DNA of 64,000 bases from JACKCD01 sp041390905 (GCA_041390905.1 JAWKPA010000012.1:1674001-1738000), one strand, 5' to 3'. Counted from the first letter of the stretch, positions 1 through 8,862 are shown. Made by a program: numbers and translations. The notes: a model not told the origin generated them from the sequence alone.

Positions 1-60
1 AGCTACATCACCGGCTCCGTCATGATGGTAGATGGCGGTATTGTGGCTGCCCTGCAATAA
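1..60 (+). CDS. 3' end of an SDR-family oxidoreductase (partial)
   Basis: The first 19 codons and a TAA stop read SYITGSVMMVDGGIVAALQ. The pattern [Y/F]-I-T-G-x-x-x-x-V-D-G-G is the conserved C-terminal strand and turn of short-chain dehydrogenases/3-oxoacyl-ACP-reductase-like proteins. The rest of the gene lies outside the window, so cofactor motif and substrate cannot be judged. It converges on the minus-strand glutamine-synthetase-family gene, with a CAGGATTCA-type hairpin between them. Confidence 0.75.
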   Translation, partial: SYITGSVMMVDGGIVAALQ

Positions 61-64
61 AACC

Positions 65-120
65 GGGACAGGATTCACAGGGTTAAAGGGGGAATCCTGT
101 GAATCCTGTGAATCCTGTCC
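65..120. repeat. Intergenic hairpin, CAGGATTCA/TGAATCCTG word family (copy 1)
   Basis: GGACAGGATTCACAGG at the left pairs with CCTGTGAATCCTGTCC at the right. The right arm carries three tandem copies of AATCCTGTG. It lies between the convergent SDR and glutamine-synthetase genes, so it could end transcription on both strands. Related words occur near 5.86 and 10.21 kb. Confidence 0.7.
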
Positions 121-128
121 AAAAACTC

Positions 129-1508
129 TTAAATCCGCTCGAAGTAGCGCCGCTTTTCCCAATCGGTCACATACTCATCAAACGCCTTCTGCTCGGTGCG
201 GAAGAAATGGGTATAGTGTTCCACGACCGCTTCCCCCAATGCCCCACGCACAAAGTCGCTGTTGGCAAACAGGTCGGTTGCTTCGCGCAGGGTGTAGGGA
301 ACGCGGGGCAAATGAGCGGCCGAGTAAATATCCCCCTCAAAAATGTCCGGCGGCTCAATCTGGTTTGCCACGCCATCCAGCCCCGAAGCCAGGGCAGCGG
401 CAAAGGCTAGATATGGGTTACAGTCGGCTCCCGGAATGCGGCATTCGATGCGGAGGCTTTGACCGCTGCCAACCACCCGAAAACCGGCCGTTCGGTTATC
501 ATAGCTCCACGCCAGCCGCGTCGGTGCCCAAGACCCATCCTGATACCGCTTGTAAGAATTCACCGTTGGGGCATAAAACACCATAAACTCAGGCGCGTGG
601 CGAATCCAGCCACCCAAAAACCAGCGAAAAACATCCGAACCCATCACCGGGCCAATTTTCTTATCGCCAGCAAAAACGTTTTTGTCGTCTTGCCACAAGC
701 TCAAATGAATGTGGCAGCTAGAGCCAGCCTGCTCCCGCTGAATTTTTGCCATGAAGGTGACACTGACACCCAGTGACTCTGCCACCTCTTTTAAACATTG
801 CTTATACACCACATGCCGGTCGGCCATCGCCAGGGCATCGGCATAGCGTACGTTGATTTCATGCTGCCCCAGCCCAAACTCCCCTTTCGAGGTTTCCACT
901 GGCACCCCGGAATGTTTGAGATGATACCGCGCTGCCGCCGTAAACTTTTCCTCGCGGGTTCCCTGTAGGATATGATAATCTTCGAGATACCAGCCGGCCG
1001 TTTTCAAATTATGATACTTTTTCTCATCCGCTGTCCGGTATGAATCCTCGAAAATGTAATACTCAAGCTCCGAAGCCGCCATTACCTGATACCCGGTGGC
1101 ATCGGCCTTTGCCAACTGCCGCCGCAAAACGGAGCGCGGCGCAACGTCCACCGGGGCGTGGGCGCGTTCATTCTCCAAATCGCACAGCACGAGGGCTGTT
1201 TTGTTTAGCCAGCTTGCCCGCCGCAGCGTGGTTAAATCGGGAACCAGATGAAAATCGCCATAGCCGCGCTCCCAGTTGGCAAAGCTGTAGCCCGGTACCG
1301 GCTCCATTTCCATGTCCACCGTCAGCAGATAGTCACAGCCGTGGGTGCCGTGGCTGGCGGCATTTTCCACAAAAAACTCCGCATCAAATCGCTTACCCAT
1401 CAAACGGCCGAAATGATCGGTAAACCCCACCACCACCGTTTCAATCTCATCTTGCGCCACCAGTTGGGCCAATTCGGCCAGGGTCAACATACCACGCACG
1501 TTTTTCAT
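129..1508 (-). CDS. Glutamine synthetase family protein (GlnA-like ligase)
   Basis: This is a 459-aa protein with the GS two-domain layout: a short beta-grasp domain (about 1-105) and a catalytic domain (about 115-459). Visible metal/ATP-site motifs are ASELEYYIF (about 145-153), FGLGQHEINVRY, AGSSCHIHLS and RIECRIPGADCNPYLAFAAAL. Family members ligate ammonia or amines to the gamma-carboxyl of glutamate. The divergent N-terminus and the neighbouring dehydrogenase fit an amine-using (gamma-glutamyl-polyamine or similar) branch as well as true glutamine synthesis, and the substrate is not decidable here. The ATG at 1508 is chosen over a GTG two codons upstream because AAAGGAG sits 5 nt before it. 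The gene stands alone, with no adjacent nitrogen regulator. Confidence 0.9.
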   Translation of the reverse strand: MKNVRGMLTLAELAQLVAQDEIETVVVGFTDHFGRLMGKRFDAEFFVENAASHGTHGCDYLLTVDMEMEPVPGYSFANWERGYGDFHLVPDLTTLRRASWLNKTALVLCDLENERAHAPVDVAPRSVLRRQLAKADATGYQVMAASELEYYIFEDSYRTADEKKYHNLKTAGWYLEDYHILQGTREEKFTAAARYHLKHSGVPVETSKGEFGLGQHEINVRYADALAMADRHVVYKQCLKEVAESLGVSVTFMAKIQREQAGSSCHIHLSLWQDDKNVFAGDKKIGPVMGSDVFRWFLGGWIRHAPEFMVFYAPTVNSYKRYQDGSWAPTRLAWSYDNRTAGFRVVGSGQSLRIECRIPGADCNPYLAFAAALASGLDGVANQIEPPDIFEGDIYSAAHLPRVPYTLREATDLFANSDFVRGALGEAVVEHYTHFFRTEQKAFDEYVTDWEKRRYFERI

Positions 1509-1588
1509 ATTCACTCCTTTACCTGCGAATAGGACGCAGATTTGCCCGATAGACCTGATGATTTTGTTTCACAATTTTCCGCCTGCGT

Positions 1589-2422
1589 TTACTGTGGGCG
1601 CTGCCAGTTGGTGGGCGCGCCGGCCGCTTGCAGCCACGCAATCCCCTTGTCTAAATCCTCACCTACGTCGGCCACCCCGTGCGAATCGTCGCCGGGGACG
1701 ACGGGGATGCCGAGGGCGAGGGCTTCTTGCAAGATGGGGGTTGAAATGTATGGCTCCGGGTGGCCTTTGCGCCACCCTTTGATGTTGTAGTCGAGAATGG
1801 CACCGCTTTCTTTGACGGCGTGCAAATTCCGCATAATTTTGCTCCACGTGTCGGGCTGGCGCAGTTGGGTGGGGTAGTCGGGGTCGTAGATGCGGGGGTA
1901 GTCGAAGTGGCCGATGACCTGGGGGCGCAGGGTCTGGATCATCTCGTACTGCTGGTCAAAATATTTTTGGTAGAAGGCGTTGAGGCCACCAACGGCCGTT
2001 ACGACACGCCAATAATCCCCATCATCCATGTCAAACGACAAATCTTCGATGTGGTGTACCGAGCCGACGAGATAATCGGGCTGAAATTCGGCCACCAGCC
2101 GCCGCACGTGGTCGGTGTAGCCGGTATAAAACTCGGTTTCGCAGCCGATGTAGAGGGTAAGCTGGTCGGCGTATTTTTGCTGCAAGGCGCGGCCAACTTG
2201 CATGTAGTCGCTGAAACGGTGGTAGAGGGAAACGGCCGTTAATCCCACCGCCTGCTCATCAGGATAAACAAACCCGTCGCTCGCTGGCGGAATATGCTCC
2301 GTAATCCCCACCCAGCTAAAGCCGGCCGCCACATACGCCTGCACAATCGCCTCCAGACTGTCCACCGCATGGTTACAAAACTGCCCACTGTGTCCCCCAT
2401 GAATTGAAACCCGTTCGATCAT
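1589..2422 (-). CDS. PHP-domain histidinol-phosphatase-like hydrolase
   Basis: This is a 277-aa single-domain PHP protein. Metal-binding motifs appear in family order: HGGHS (residues 8-12, the HxH-like N-terminal motif), GITEHIP (39-45), GCETEF, GSVHHI, GHFDYPRI and PGDDSHG near the end. This pattern and length match HisK-type histidinol phosphatases, which hydrolyse histidinol phosphate in histidine synthesis with a trinuclear metal site. No other his gene is adjacent, so a different small phosphoester substrate is possible. It is separated from the GS-like gene by about 80 nt and read in the same direction. Confidence 0.85.
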   Translation of the reverse strand: MIERVSIHGGHSGQFCNHAVDSLEAIVQAYVAAGFSWVGITEHIPPASDGFVYPDEQAVGLTAVSLYHRFSDYMQVGRALQQKYADQLTLYIGCETEFYTGYTDHVRRLVAEFQPDYLVGSVHHIEDLSFDMDDGDYWRVVTAVGGLNAFYQKYFDQQYEMIQTLRPQVIGHFDYPRIYDPDYPTQLRQPDTWSKIMRNLHAVKESGAILDYNIKGWRKGHPEPYISTPILQEALALGIPVVPGDDSHGVADVGEDLDKGIAWLQAAGAPTNWQRPQ

Positions 2423-2529
2423 CTTGCTGAATTCTGACAGGATAACGCTGTCAGAAGGTAAATTAATAAAACACCTGCATTATTGGGCGGGATTATACCG
2501 TATTTGGGCATAGACTGACATTTTCTTGC

Positions 2530-2596
2530 TTGCAGGTAACAAGTGGCAAGTCCCGTCAGCAAATGAGACTTGCTACTTGTAACTTGCTACTTGCAA
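2530..2596. repeat. Intergenic inverted repeat, CAAGTAGCAAGT words
   Basis: TTGCAGGTAACAAGTGGCAAGTC at the left is complementary, with few mismatches, to GACTTGCTACTTGTAACTTGCTACTTGCAA at the right. The right arm repeats ACTTGCT. A stem of roughly 20 bp is possible. Confidence 0.6.
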
Positions 2597-2759
2597 CCGA
2601 TAAATACAGTGCCAGTTTGTGACCGTTGGAACAGTATGCCGGTGTTTACCGTGGGGTTATTGTGAGAGTAGCCAAAATGCTGCATAATCGGTAGCATTCG
2701 GACTTTTTTACGAAGTTTCATGCGCGGCGGCACCTCATCGCGGATGAAAAATCAAAGAT

Positions 2760-2855
2760 TTCGCAGATTTCACAGATTTGCCTGATTCCTTGTTCTTTAT
2801 CAGGAAACTGTTGTTGCACAACCGCTTTGCGTACAGGCAAATCTGCGTCCTATTT
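2760..2855. repeat. Intergenic words of the GCAGATTT/AAATCTGCGTCC family (copy 1)
   Basis: The left part has GCAGATTTCACAGATTTGCC and the right part GGCAAATCTGCGTCCTATTT, giving a partial stem. The right arm runs up to the AAAGGAG ribosome binding site of the zinc ribbon gene. The same GGACGCAGATTT word recurs at 1533-1543 and, as a near-perfect hairpin, at 15204-15258. Confidence 0.55.
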
Positions 2856-2869
2856 AAAAGGAGAAGCTC

Positions 2870-3061
2870 ATGGACGTTCGTTGCCCAAGCTGTGGGGCTA
2901 CTTTTACAATTTCAAAAGAGTATCTGGCACAGGCCATTACCAAGGCCGAGAAGAAAAAGCACAAGTACCACGCTGTGGACTGTATCCGCTGCCGCAAGCA
3001 GGTCAAGCTGCCCATCAACGACATGCGCCGCTTCGCGGCACCTGTGGAAGAAGAGGAGTAA
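2870..3061 (+). CDS. Small double-CxxC zinc-ribbon protein
   Basis: This is a 63-aa protein with CPSC at residues 5-8 and CIRC at 38-41, the classic spacing of a four-cysteine zinc ribbon. A lysine-rich helix (about 25-33) lies between the pairs, and the protein ends in an acidic tail (EEEE). AAAGGAG lies 6 nt before the ATG, a strong ribosome binding site. Such mini-ribbons often bind nucleic acid or a protein partner, but nothing here fixes the role. It is convergent with obg, with a palindromic repeat between. Confidence 0.8.
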   Translation: MDVRCPSCGATFTISKEYLAQAITKAEKKKHKYHAVDCIRCRKQVKLPINDMRRFAAPVEEEE

Positions 3062-3127
3062 ACAGTAATCGGTAATCAGTCATCAGTACCGATCACTGTT
3101 TACTGATTACCGATTACCGATTACTGT
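3062..3127. repeat. Intergenic hairpin, GTAATCAG/CTGATTAC word family (copy 1)
   Basis: AGTAATCGGTAATCAG at the left pairs with tandem CTGATTACCGATTACCGATTACT at the right. It fills the gap between the convergent zinc-ribbon and obg stop codons and reaches the obg stop. It may serve as a bidirectional terminator. Other copies are near 21.13, 35.67 and 36.84 kb. Confidence 0.75.
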
Positions 3128-4404
3128 TAATCCGCCCATTCCAGCTCTTCGTCGCCGATATGGACGATGTCGCCTACTTCAACGCCAGCTTTGGTGAGGG
3201 CGTCGGTGACGCCCATGCTGGCGAGGATGCGCTGGAAGCGGAGCAGGGAGTCGTCGAATTCAAAGTAGGTCATGGCGGCAATGCGCTCGATGTCTATGCC
3301 GCTGACGCGCCAGTCGTTGTTGCCTTCGCGGGTGATGGTGAAGGCACCGGGGTCAGAAACGGCCGTTGGGCGAATCACTGGCATCTCTAACGGCCGTTCC
3401 AGTTCCACCGGCGGCGCATCATCCAGCATCTTCTTCACCCGAAACAGCATCTCGCGCACCCCTTGCCCCGTCACCGCCGAAATGGCGCAAAACGGATAGC
3501 CCGCCGCTTTGATTTCCTCGGCCAAAATCGGCTCCCAGGCAATGGCATCCGGCAGATCCATCTTGTTCAGCACCACAAGCTGCGGTTTCTTCTCCAAAGT
3601 CGCCTTATATTGCGCCAACTCCTGGTTGATCATCTTCCACTCTTCCAGCGGCTCAAACGCCGCTCCGTCCAGCAGATGAATCAATACCCGTGTGCGCTCA
3701 ATGTGGCGCAGAAAATCATGCCCCAGTCCCACGCCATCGGCCGCTCCTTCAATCAGCCCCGGAATGTCGGCCAGCACCATCGTTTCATACCCATCGCCAA
3801 TCCGCACAACCCCCAGGTTAGGTTGCAACGTGGTAAACGGATAGTCGGCAATCTTGGGCTGGGCAGCACTAACGGCCGCTAATAGCGTAGATTTGCCCGC
3901 ATTTGGCACCCCCACAATCCCCACATCGGCAATAATTTTTAGCTCCAGCGTTATCCACAGCTCCTGCCCCGGTTCACCCCGTTCGGCAATGCGCGGTGTT
4001 TGGCTGCGGCTGTTGGCAAAATGGATGTTGCCGCGCCCGCCGCGCCCGCCGTGCAGCAACACAAACTCTTGCCCCGGCTCGATCAGGTCGGCCAGCAGGT
4101 CGCTGGTGTCGGCGTTGCGAATGGTGGTGCCGGCCGGTACTTCCAGCCGAATCGTATCACCGTTGGCACCCGTGCAGTTTTTGCGGTTGCCGTGTACACC
4201 ATTGCCAGCACGGTAATGGTTGTTGCGATGATAGCCAATCAGGCTGTTTAGGTGTTCGTTAACCACAAACACGATGTTGCCACCAGTACCCCCGTCGCCA
4301 CCGTCCGGGCCACCATAGGGAACAAATTTTTCGCGGCGAAAACTGATCATCCCATCCCCGCCATCGCCGCTGCGGAGATAGATTTTTGCTCTATCGTAAA
4401 ACAT
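3127..4404 (-). CDS. obg: GTPase Obg/CgtA
   Basis: This is a 425-aa protein of the usual length for Obg with a C-terminal extension. The order is a glycine-rich Obg fold (1-158, with GGDGGTGG and GGRGGRGN), then a G domain with P-loop GVPNAGKST (165-173), DIPGLIEGA and NKMD, then an OCT-type C-terminal domain (about 350-425). Obg is an essential ribosome-associated GTPase involved in 50S maturation and stress control. It follows the YceD-like gene by 20 nt in the same direction, and the two are probably co-transcribed. Confidence 0.97.
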   Translation of the reverse strand: MFYDRAKIYLRSGDGGDGMISFRREKFVPYGGPDGGDGGTGGNIVFVVNEHLNSLIGYHRNNHYRAGNGVHGNRKNCTGANGDTIRLEVPAGTTIRNADTSDLLADLIEPGQEFVLLHGGRGGRGNIHFANSRSQTPRIAERGEPGQELWITLELKIIADVGIVGVPNAGKSTLLAAVSAAQPKIADYPFTTLQPNLGVVRIGDGYETMVLADIPGLIEGAADGVGLGHDFLRHIERTRVLIHLLDGAAFEPLEEWKMINQELAQYKATLEKKPQLVVLNKMDLPDAIAWEPILAEEIKAAGYPFCAISAVTGQGVREMLFRVKKMLDDAPPVELERPLEMPVIRPTAVSDPGAFTITREGNNDWRVSGIDIERIAAMTYFEFDDSLLRFQRILASMGVTDALTKAGVEVGDIVHIGDEELEWAD

Positions 4405-4424
4405 GGTTGGAAAAAGTTGAGAAT

Positions 4425-4946
4425 TTACAAAAGTTCGCGCAGTTTGGCGAAACGTGGGTCAATGTCATCATCCTGGCAGCCACAATCCCCTTCGTTCAGA
4501 TTCTGACCGCATTCCTGACACAGCCCCTGGCAATCGGGTTTGCACAAGGGCTGGATGGGCATGGCGAGCAGGCTGAGTTCGCGGATAAGAGGAGCCAGAT
4601 CAATAAAGCCGTTTTCACCGACGACAAACTCTCCTTCGGGGGTCAAATGGGGTGGATAATAAAACAGGTCGTCGAGTTTGATCGTGATGGGCTGTTCGGT
4701 TGGTTTCAAACAGCGCATACATTCGGCCGGGAGCTTGCTTTTTAGCCGCCCTGAAATATAAATCCCCTCAGAGGTGCGCGTGGCGGTGATTTTGCCTTGT
4801 AAAGGTCGTAGAATAATGTCGTCAGCGTGAACATCGGGATAATCGAGTTCGGTGACTCGAAAGGTGCCGAGGGTGGCTTCGAGGAGAAACCCGTAGTTGA
4901 AGCGTAACCGTGACGGCCATCTGTGGCTGTTGGCTTGTTCGCTCAT
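4425..4946 (-). CDS. YceD/DUF177 family protein
   Basis: This is a 173-aa protein with the DUF177 core (AECMRCLKPTEQPI around the first Cys pair) and a cysteine-rich C-terminus (CKPDCQGLCQECGQNLNEGDC) that may bind a metal. YceD homologues act in 23S rRNA accumulation and are usually followed by rpmF. Here the downstream partner is obg, another 50S assembly factor, and no rpmF is seen. AAGGAA lies 9 nt before the ATG. It is divergent from rdgB, with a 72-nt shared promoter region. Confidence 0.85.
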   Translation of the reverse strand: MSEQANSHRWPSRLRFNYGFLLEATLGTFRVTELDYPDVHADDIILRPLQGKITATRTSEGIYISGRLKSKLPAECMRCLKPTEQPITIKLDDLFYYPPHLTPEGEFVVGENGFIDLAPLIRELSLLAMPIQPLCKPDCQGLCQECGQNLNEGDCGCQDDDIDPRFAKLRELL

Positions 4947-5018
4947 GGCAAAATGTTCCTTACGTGATTAAAATGTGCGTCGGATAGTATAGCATAGCAA
5001 AAGGAAAAGCGTGAATTT

Positions 5019-5633
5019 ATGAGGAAAGAGTTATTGGTGGCAACCCATAACCGGGGCAAGGTGCGGGAGTTTGCCGAGATGTTGGCGGATTTGGAGCTGG
5101 GGTGGCTGGGTTTGGATGAGGCGGGGGTGACAGATGATGTGGCCGAAACGGCCGTTACCTTTCGCGGTAATGCCCTTCTGAAAGCCACGGCCTATGCTCA
5201 AATGACGGGGCTGCTGACGCTGGCTGATGATTCGGGGCTGGAAGTGGATGCGCTGAATGGGGAGCCGGGGGTGTATTCGGCGCGGTATGGGGGGCCGGGC
5301 TTAACGGCCGTTGAGCGTTACCAACTGCTGCTGCAAACGCTGGCCGACGTGCCAGAGGCGGAGCGGACGGCACGTTTTCGCTGTGTCATTGTGCTGGTGG
5401 ATGCAAACGGCCGTTTGCTGGCCGAAGCCGAAGGCGCGTGCGAAGGGCGTATTGCCTTCGCTCCCAGCGGCGACGGTGGCTTTGGCTATGACCCCGTTTT
5501 TTACATGCCCGAACAGGGCAAAACCATGGCCGAAATGGGGCGCGACAAACATTTGGTCAGCCACCGTGGCCGAGCCATGCGGCTGCTGGAACCCCAACTG
5601 CGGCAGTTGCTTGCCGCCGAGGAGGAAATTTAA
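5019..5633 (+). CDS. rdgB: XTP/dITP diphosphatase (RdgB/HAM1)
   Basis: This 204-aa protein hydrolyses non-canonical purine NTPs (XTP, dITP, ITP) to monophosphates and so cleans the nucleotide pool. Family motifs are all present: ATHNRGKVREF (substrate/Mg site), LADDSGLEVDAL, GEPGVYSARY, GDGGFGYDPVF and SHRGRAM. The position normally KN before SHR is KH. The gene carries three AACGGCCGTT copies, in frames giving TAV, TAV and NGR. Confidence 0.95.
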   Translation: MRKELLVATHNRGKVREFAEMLADLELGWLGLDEAGVTDDVAETAVTFRGNALLKATAYAQMTGLLTLADDSGLEVDALNGEPGVYSARYGGPGLTAVERYQLLLQTLADVPEAERTARFRCVIVLVDANGRLLAEAEGACEGRIAFAPSGDGGFGYDPVFYMPEQGKTMAEMGRDKHLVSHRGRAMRLLEPQLRQLLAAEEEI

Positions 5634-5726
5634 CGTCTGATTTGTAAACTGCGCCAACGTCTGGCTGCTGTAGCCGTGTTATCGTTCAAACGATTATCGG
5701 TTTCGTGGCTATTCAGGAGCAGTAGT

Positions 5727-5852
5727 ATGGCAAAAATACGCGAGCAGGTTGACCGAATTCGGTTTGTTTTGTTGGTGTTGTATCACGTGCTGGTCACGGT
5801 GTTGGTCACGTCGGTGCAGTGGGTGGTGGGGAAAATAACGGCCGTTGCATAA
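5727..5852 (+). CDS. Putative 41-aa single-pass membrane peptide
   Basis: This small ORF starts with ATG 6 nt after AGGAG and ends at TAA. It encodes MAKIREQVDRIR followed by a long hydrophobic run (FVLLVLYHVLVTVLVTSV) and a short tail. That is a charged N-terminal helix plus one membrane segment. The AACGGCCGTT copy at 5837 falls in the frame giving TAV, as in real genes nearby, and a palindromic word repeat follows immediately. No family is recognised. It could instead be chance. Confidence 0.45.
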   Translation: MAKIREQVDRIRFVLLVLYHVLVTVLVTSVQWVVGKITAVA

Positions 5853-5860
5853 AAGAGCTT

Positions 5861-5915
5861 GTGACAGGATGAACAGGATTAGATGCAAAATCCTGTTCAT
5901 CCTGTAAATCCTGTC
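5861..5915. repeat. Intergenic hairpin, CAGGATGAACAGGATT word family (copy 2)
   Basis: GACAGGATGAACAGGATT pairs with AATCCTGTTCATCCTGT, followed by a further AATCCTGTC. It lies between the small ORF and the 3' end of the FG-GAP gene, which is convergent. Confidence 0.75.
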
Positions 5916-5947
5916 TAAATTTCTTCTTCAGCAGACAACAATTTAGC

Positions 5948-7720
5948 CTATCCACGACAAAGCGAGACAAACTGCGTTGTGTCACCTGCTTTACGCACAA
6001 TGGGCAAATACGCCTGATTGCCCGCGCTGGGAGCCGCCAAAAAGCTTTGCCAATCCACAAGCTGCTGCTGCACCGGCAAATTGTAGTTGCTTGTCCGCGC
6101 CGGGTCGTGTTTAAACATCGGCCAGGTGGCATTACGGGCACCATTGGGCAAATCCCATACATAAAGACCGCTGTTGTGAACGACTAGCTCCAACTGCCCA
6201 TCCCCATCTACATCGCCAACGGCCGGGTTATTGAGCAGCAGCCCCTCGGCAAAATAAAGGGGCTTGCCGTCGCTGGGGAAATTCGACGACGTAAGCTGCT
6301 GCCCGTTGCCATCCACAATCGTCACCGTCCACGACTGGTTGAAGAAAATCTCCATTTTGCCATCGCCATCATAATCGGCCAGCGCATAGCTCATCCCCAC
6401 ATCAGGGTTGGTACTGGCACCCGTTTGCGTGCGTGGGGTCATGGGGAAACCAGCAACGGCGTTCCCGTTGCTGTGCCAGGCGTAGAGCTTGCCATCATAA
6501 GCCCCCACAATAATTTCTGGCTTGCTGTCCCCGGCAATGTCGCCAATGACGGGGGAGGCGGGGACGGTGCCACCAACCGCTTTGCCGCCAGACCAGCCGG
6601 GCAACGCTTGCCCCTGGCTGTTCCAGCCAAAAACGCGAAAGCCATTGGTGGGGTGGTCGGGGCTGTAGGTGTTGTAAAAACGGCCGGTTCCGCTAAAGAT
6701 TTCGGGTTTGCCGTCTCCATTTACGTCACCGACGGCGGGGGTGGATTGTATGGTTTCGAGGATATATTTGGGGAAGCCGGGAATAAGCTGGGCATTGCCA
6801 GTTACGCCATAGAGCGAGCCGCCGCAGTACCCCTGGGTAAAGGGGGATTGGTAGGGGCAAGACCAGTTGCTGGTGTTGTTGGGGAAGCGGCTGTCGAAGT
6901 TGCCTTCGTCGCTGCCCATGAGGATGTCTAAACGGCCGTTTCCCGTCAAATCTGTCAGTGCCGCCGAACTCCAAATGGTGTCGGCCAAATGCGCCTTTAG
7001 GACATCCCAATCAAAGCGTAGGCTGAGGGCGCTGTTCATGGGGAAGCAGGGGTCGGTTTGGCCGGTGTGGTGCAGCACATACAGCCCCTTGTCAAACGAA
7101 CCAAAGACAATTTCCAAATCGCCGTTGTTGTCCAAATCCCCCAAGGCCGGGGTGGAAAAAACGGTGTCGGTGCAGCCAACCGGCGGCACCCCCGTGTCGC
7201 GGGTGCGGAACGGCCAGCCCGGCTTCACGCTGCCGTCGTGTTCCAGCACAATTACGCCGCCCTGGGTACATTTGTTGCCGTTGATGGTGCCAACGCCAAT
7301 GACCACTTCCGGTCGGCCGTCCCGGTCAATATCAGCCACAGCGGGTGAGGCATTGATTTCATGGCTGTTGGCCGCCATGCCAAAGTTGGTGCTAATGTCC
7401 CGATCCCACAGCTTGACCCCCTGGCTGCCCTGGCTGCGGAACGCCATAATGTGGCCGTTGTTGGTTGCCAGCACAATATCGGCCACGCCGTCGTTGTTCA
7501 TGTCAGCAATGGCCGGGGAACTGCGGTGACAGTTTAAATGGCCGCCGCAGTCGGCCGACGGCAGACCTGTGACCTGCCACTTGGGCGGGATTTGCGCCAA
7601 ATTGGCCGCCTCATCAGCCGTTGGCTCCGTCTGGGCATTGAGCGAGCTGCCCACCATCAGCATGATGGCGGACAAAGTAAACAGGGCGACGAGTCGCAAC
7701 AAAGAATGGGAAGAAAACAT
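5948..7720 (-). CDS. Secreted FG-GAP/VCBS repeat beta-propeller protein
   Basis: This is a 590-aa protein. Residues about 1-30 form a signal peptide (hydrophobic run ending SSLNAQ). The rest is a series of at least six repeats of the type PAxxDxxxDGxxDIVxGxxxG, for example IADMNNDGVADIVLATNNG and VADIDRDGRPEVVIG. These are calcium-binding FG-GAP blades as in integrin-alpha propellers. Cysteines cluster near the N-terminus (ADCGGHLNCH). It is likely an exported adhesion or ligand-binding protein, and no enzymatic domain is seen. GAGGAT lies 8 nt before the ATG. It stands alone, flanked by non-coding repeats. Confidence 0.85.
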   Translation of the reverse strand: MFSSHSLLRLVALFTLSAIMLMVGSSLNAQTEPTADEAANLAQIPPKWQVTGLPSADCGGHLNCHRSSPAIADMNNDGVADIVLATNNGHIMAFRSQGSQGVKLWDRDISTNFGMAANSHEINASPAVADIDRDGRPEVVIGVGTINGNKCTQGGVIVLEHDGSVKPGWPFRTRDTGVPPVGCTDTVFSTPALGDLDNNGDLEIVFGSFDKGLYVLHHTGQTDPCFPMNSALSLRFDWDVLKAHLADTIWSSAALTDLTGNGRLDILMGSDEGNFDSRFPNNTSNWSCPYQSPFTQGYCGGSLYGVTGNAQLIPGFPKYILETIQSTPAVGDVNGDGKPEIFSGTGRFYNTYSPDHPTNGFRVFGWNSQGQALPGWSGGKAVGGTVPASPVIGDIAGDSKPEIIVGAYDGKLYAWHSNGNAVAGFPMTPRTQTGASTNPDVGMSYALADYDGDGKMEIFFNQSWTVTIVDGNGQQLTSSNFPSDGKPLYFAEGLLLNNPAVGDVDGDGQLELVVHNSGLYVWDLPNGARNATWPMFKHDPARTSNYNLPVQQQLVDWQSFLAAPSAGNQAYLPIVRKAGDTTQFVSLCRG

Positions 7721-7925
7721 AGGGAATTATCCTCGTATGAAATGCACATTGGCTGCCTAATCTTGTTATTCAGGGATTTGTCAGCCACGCGGATTGAAAT
7801 GGTAAGCGATGCGGGCTTTGCTTGGCTGCAACCATGACTGATTTGCATGAGACAGGGATTAAAACGGGAGGAAAGGGAACAAATAGGTGGGAAAAACGGC
7901 CGTTTTCCTCCCCCCATTTTTAACT

Positions 7926-8702
7926 TCAACTCATCTTCCACGCCGTTTGCGCCACAAAATCGGCCACCGCTTTGGCAACCGGGTCAGGCTTTTCCAGCAT
8001 CAAATAATGGCCCGTTTTCGGGATTTCCACATAGCGGGCGTTGGGTATCTCCGCCGCCAGGGCTTGCCCGTGTTTGGCCGGGGTCATCTGGTCTTCCGCG
8101 CCGCTGATCACCAGCGTCGGCACAGTGATTTGGTTTAGCTGGCCGCGCACGTCAAACTGGTTGCAGGCAGAAAAATCGCCATACAGCACCTCCGGGCGCG
8201 TCTCGGCCAGCAGCCGCTTTGCCAGCCCCACCTGAATCGGCTGGGCGTGGCGCGACCAGGCGTATTTGCTGATGATGCCAACCGCCTTGCTGAAATTGGG
8301 CAAAATGTTGTGCAAAATGGCATCCCCCACGCGCAGCCGGGCGCTGGTTCCCACCAGCACCAGCCCAATGACCTCCGGCGTGTGCCGCAGGGCCAGCGTT
8401 TGGGCAATGGCTCCTCCCATTGAATGACCCACCACCACGATATTGCGAAGCCCCAGGGCATGGATAAAGGCGAGAACGGCATCGGCGTAGCCGTCTATGG
8501 TGTCGTAGCCTGTTCCTTCTGACTGGGCGTGGCCGGGGAGATCGGGGGTATAAACGGCCGTTTCCCCCAAATGCCGCAGCTTGCCCGGCCAATCCGAATG
8601 TCGCCCACCCGCCCCATGCAGCAGCAGCAAGGTGGGTCGGTCAAAACGGCCGTTTTGCACCGTATAAAAAATCGTTTGTCCATCAATGTTTACTGTAGCC
8701 AT
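7926..8702 (-). CDS. Alpha/beta-fold hydrolase
   Basis: This is a 258-aa protein with the full alpha/beta-hydrolase triad: nucleophile Ser in GHSMGG, Asp in SGAEDQMTP and His in KTGHYLMLEKP. LLHGAGG forms the oxyanion loop. The closest style is the small esterase / haloperoxidase-like / MhpC group, and the substrate is not predictable. The ATG at 8702 (MATVNIDG) is preferred to the TTG seven codons upstream, though neither has a well-spaced ribosome site. The motif hits at 8553 and 8645 encode TAV and NGR. Confidence 0.85.
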   Translation of the reverse strand: MATVNIDGQTIFYTVQNGRFDRPTLLLLHGAGGRHSDWPGKLRHLGETAVYTPDLPGHAQSEGTGYDTIDGYADAVLAFIHALGLRNIVVVGHSMGGAIAQTLALRHTPEVIGLVLVGTSARLRVGDAILHNILPNFSKAVGIISKYAWSRHAQPIQVGLAKRLLAETRPEVLYGDFSACNQFDVRGQLNQITVPTLVISGAEDQMTPAKHGQALAAEIPNARYVEIPKTGHYLMLEKPDPVAKAVADFVAQTAWKMS

Positions 8703-8801
8703 ACCCCCTAGTTTAACCACCAAACCTTAACGCGGCACATGAATGTTTGTCCCACCCCTTGCCCCTCGTTACAATCCTCCGAACCTGGGAACGAAGATTC
8801 C

Positions 8802-8862
8802 TGAGATTGGCGATTAGAGATTGTTAACCTTCACCAATCTCCAATCTCCAATCTCCAATCTC
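8802..8862. repeat. Intergenic hairpin, GGAGATTG/CAATCTCC word family (copy 1)
   Basis: The left arm is GAGATTGGCGATTAGAGATTG. The right arm is four tandem copies of CAATCTC. It lies in the divergent region between the hydrolase and murA, about 50 nt upstream of murA. Five more copies occur in the window. Confidence 0.75.

Larger units (their letters stand above)
2423..2869. other. 447-bp intergenic region with two hairpin word repeats
   Basis: This lies between the divergent PHP and zinc-ribbon genes and contains no credible ORF. It must hold promoters for both, but no clear -35/-10 pair stands out. It carries two inverted-word elements, at 2530-2596 and about 2760-2855. Confidence 0.6.
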
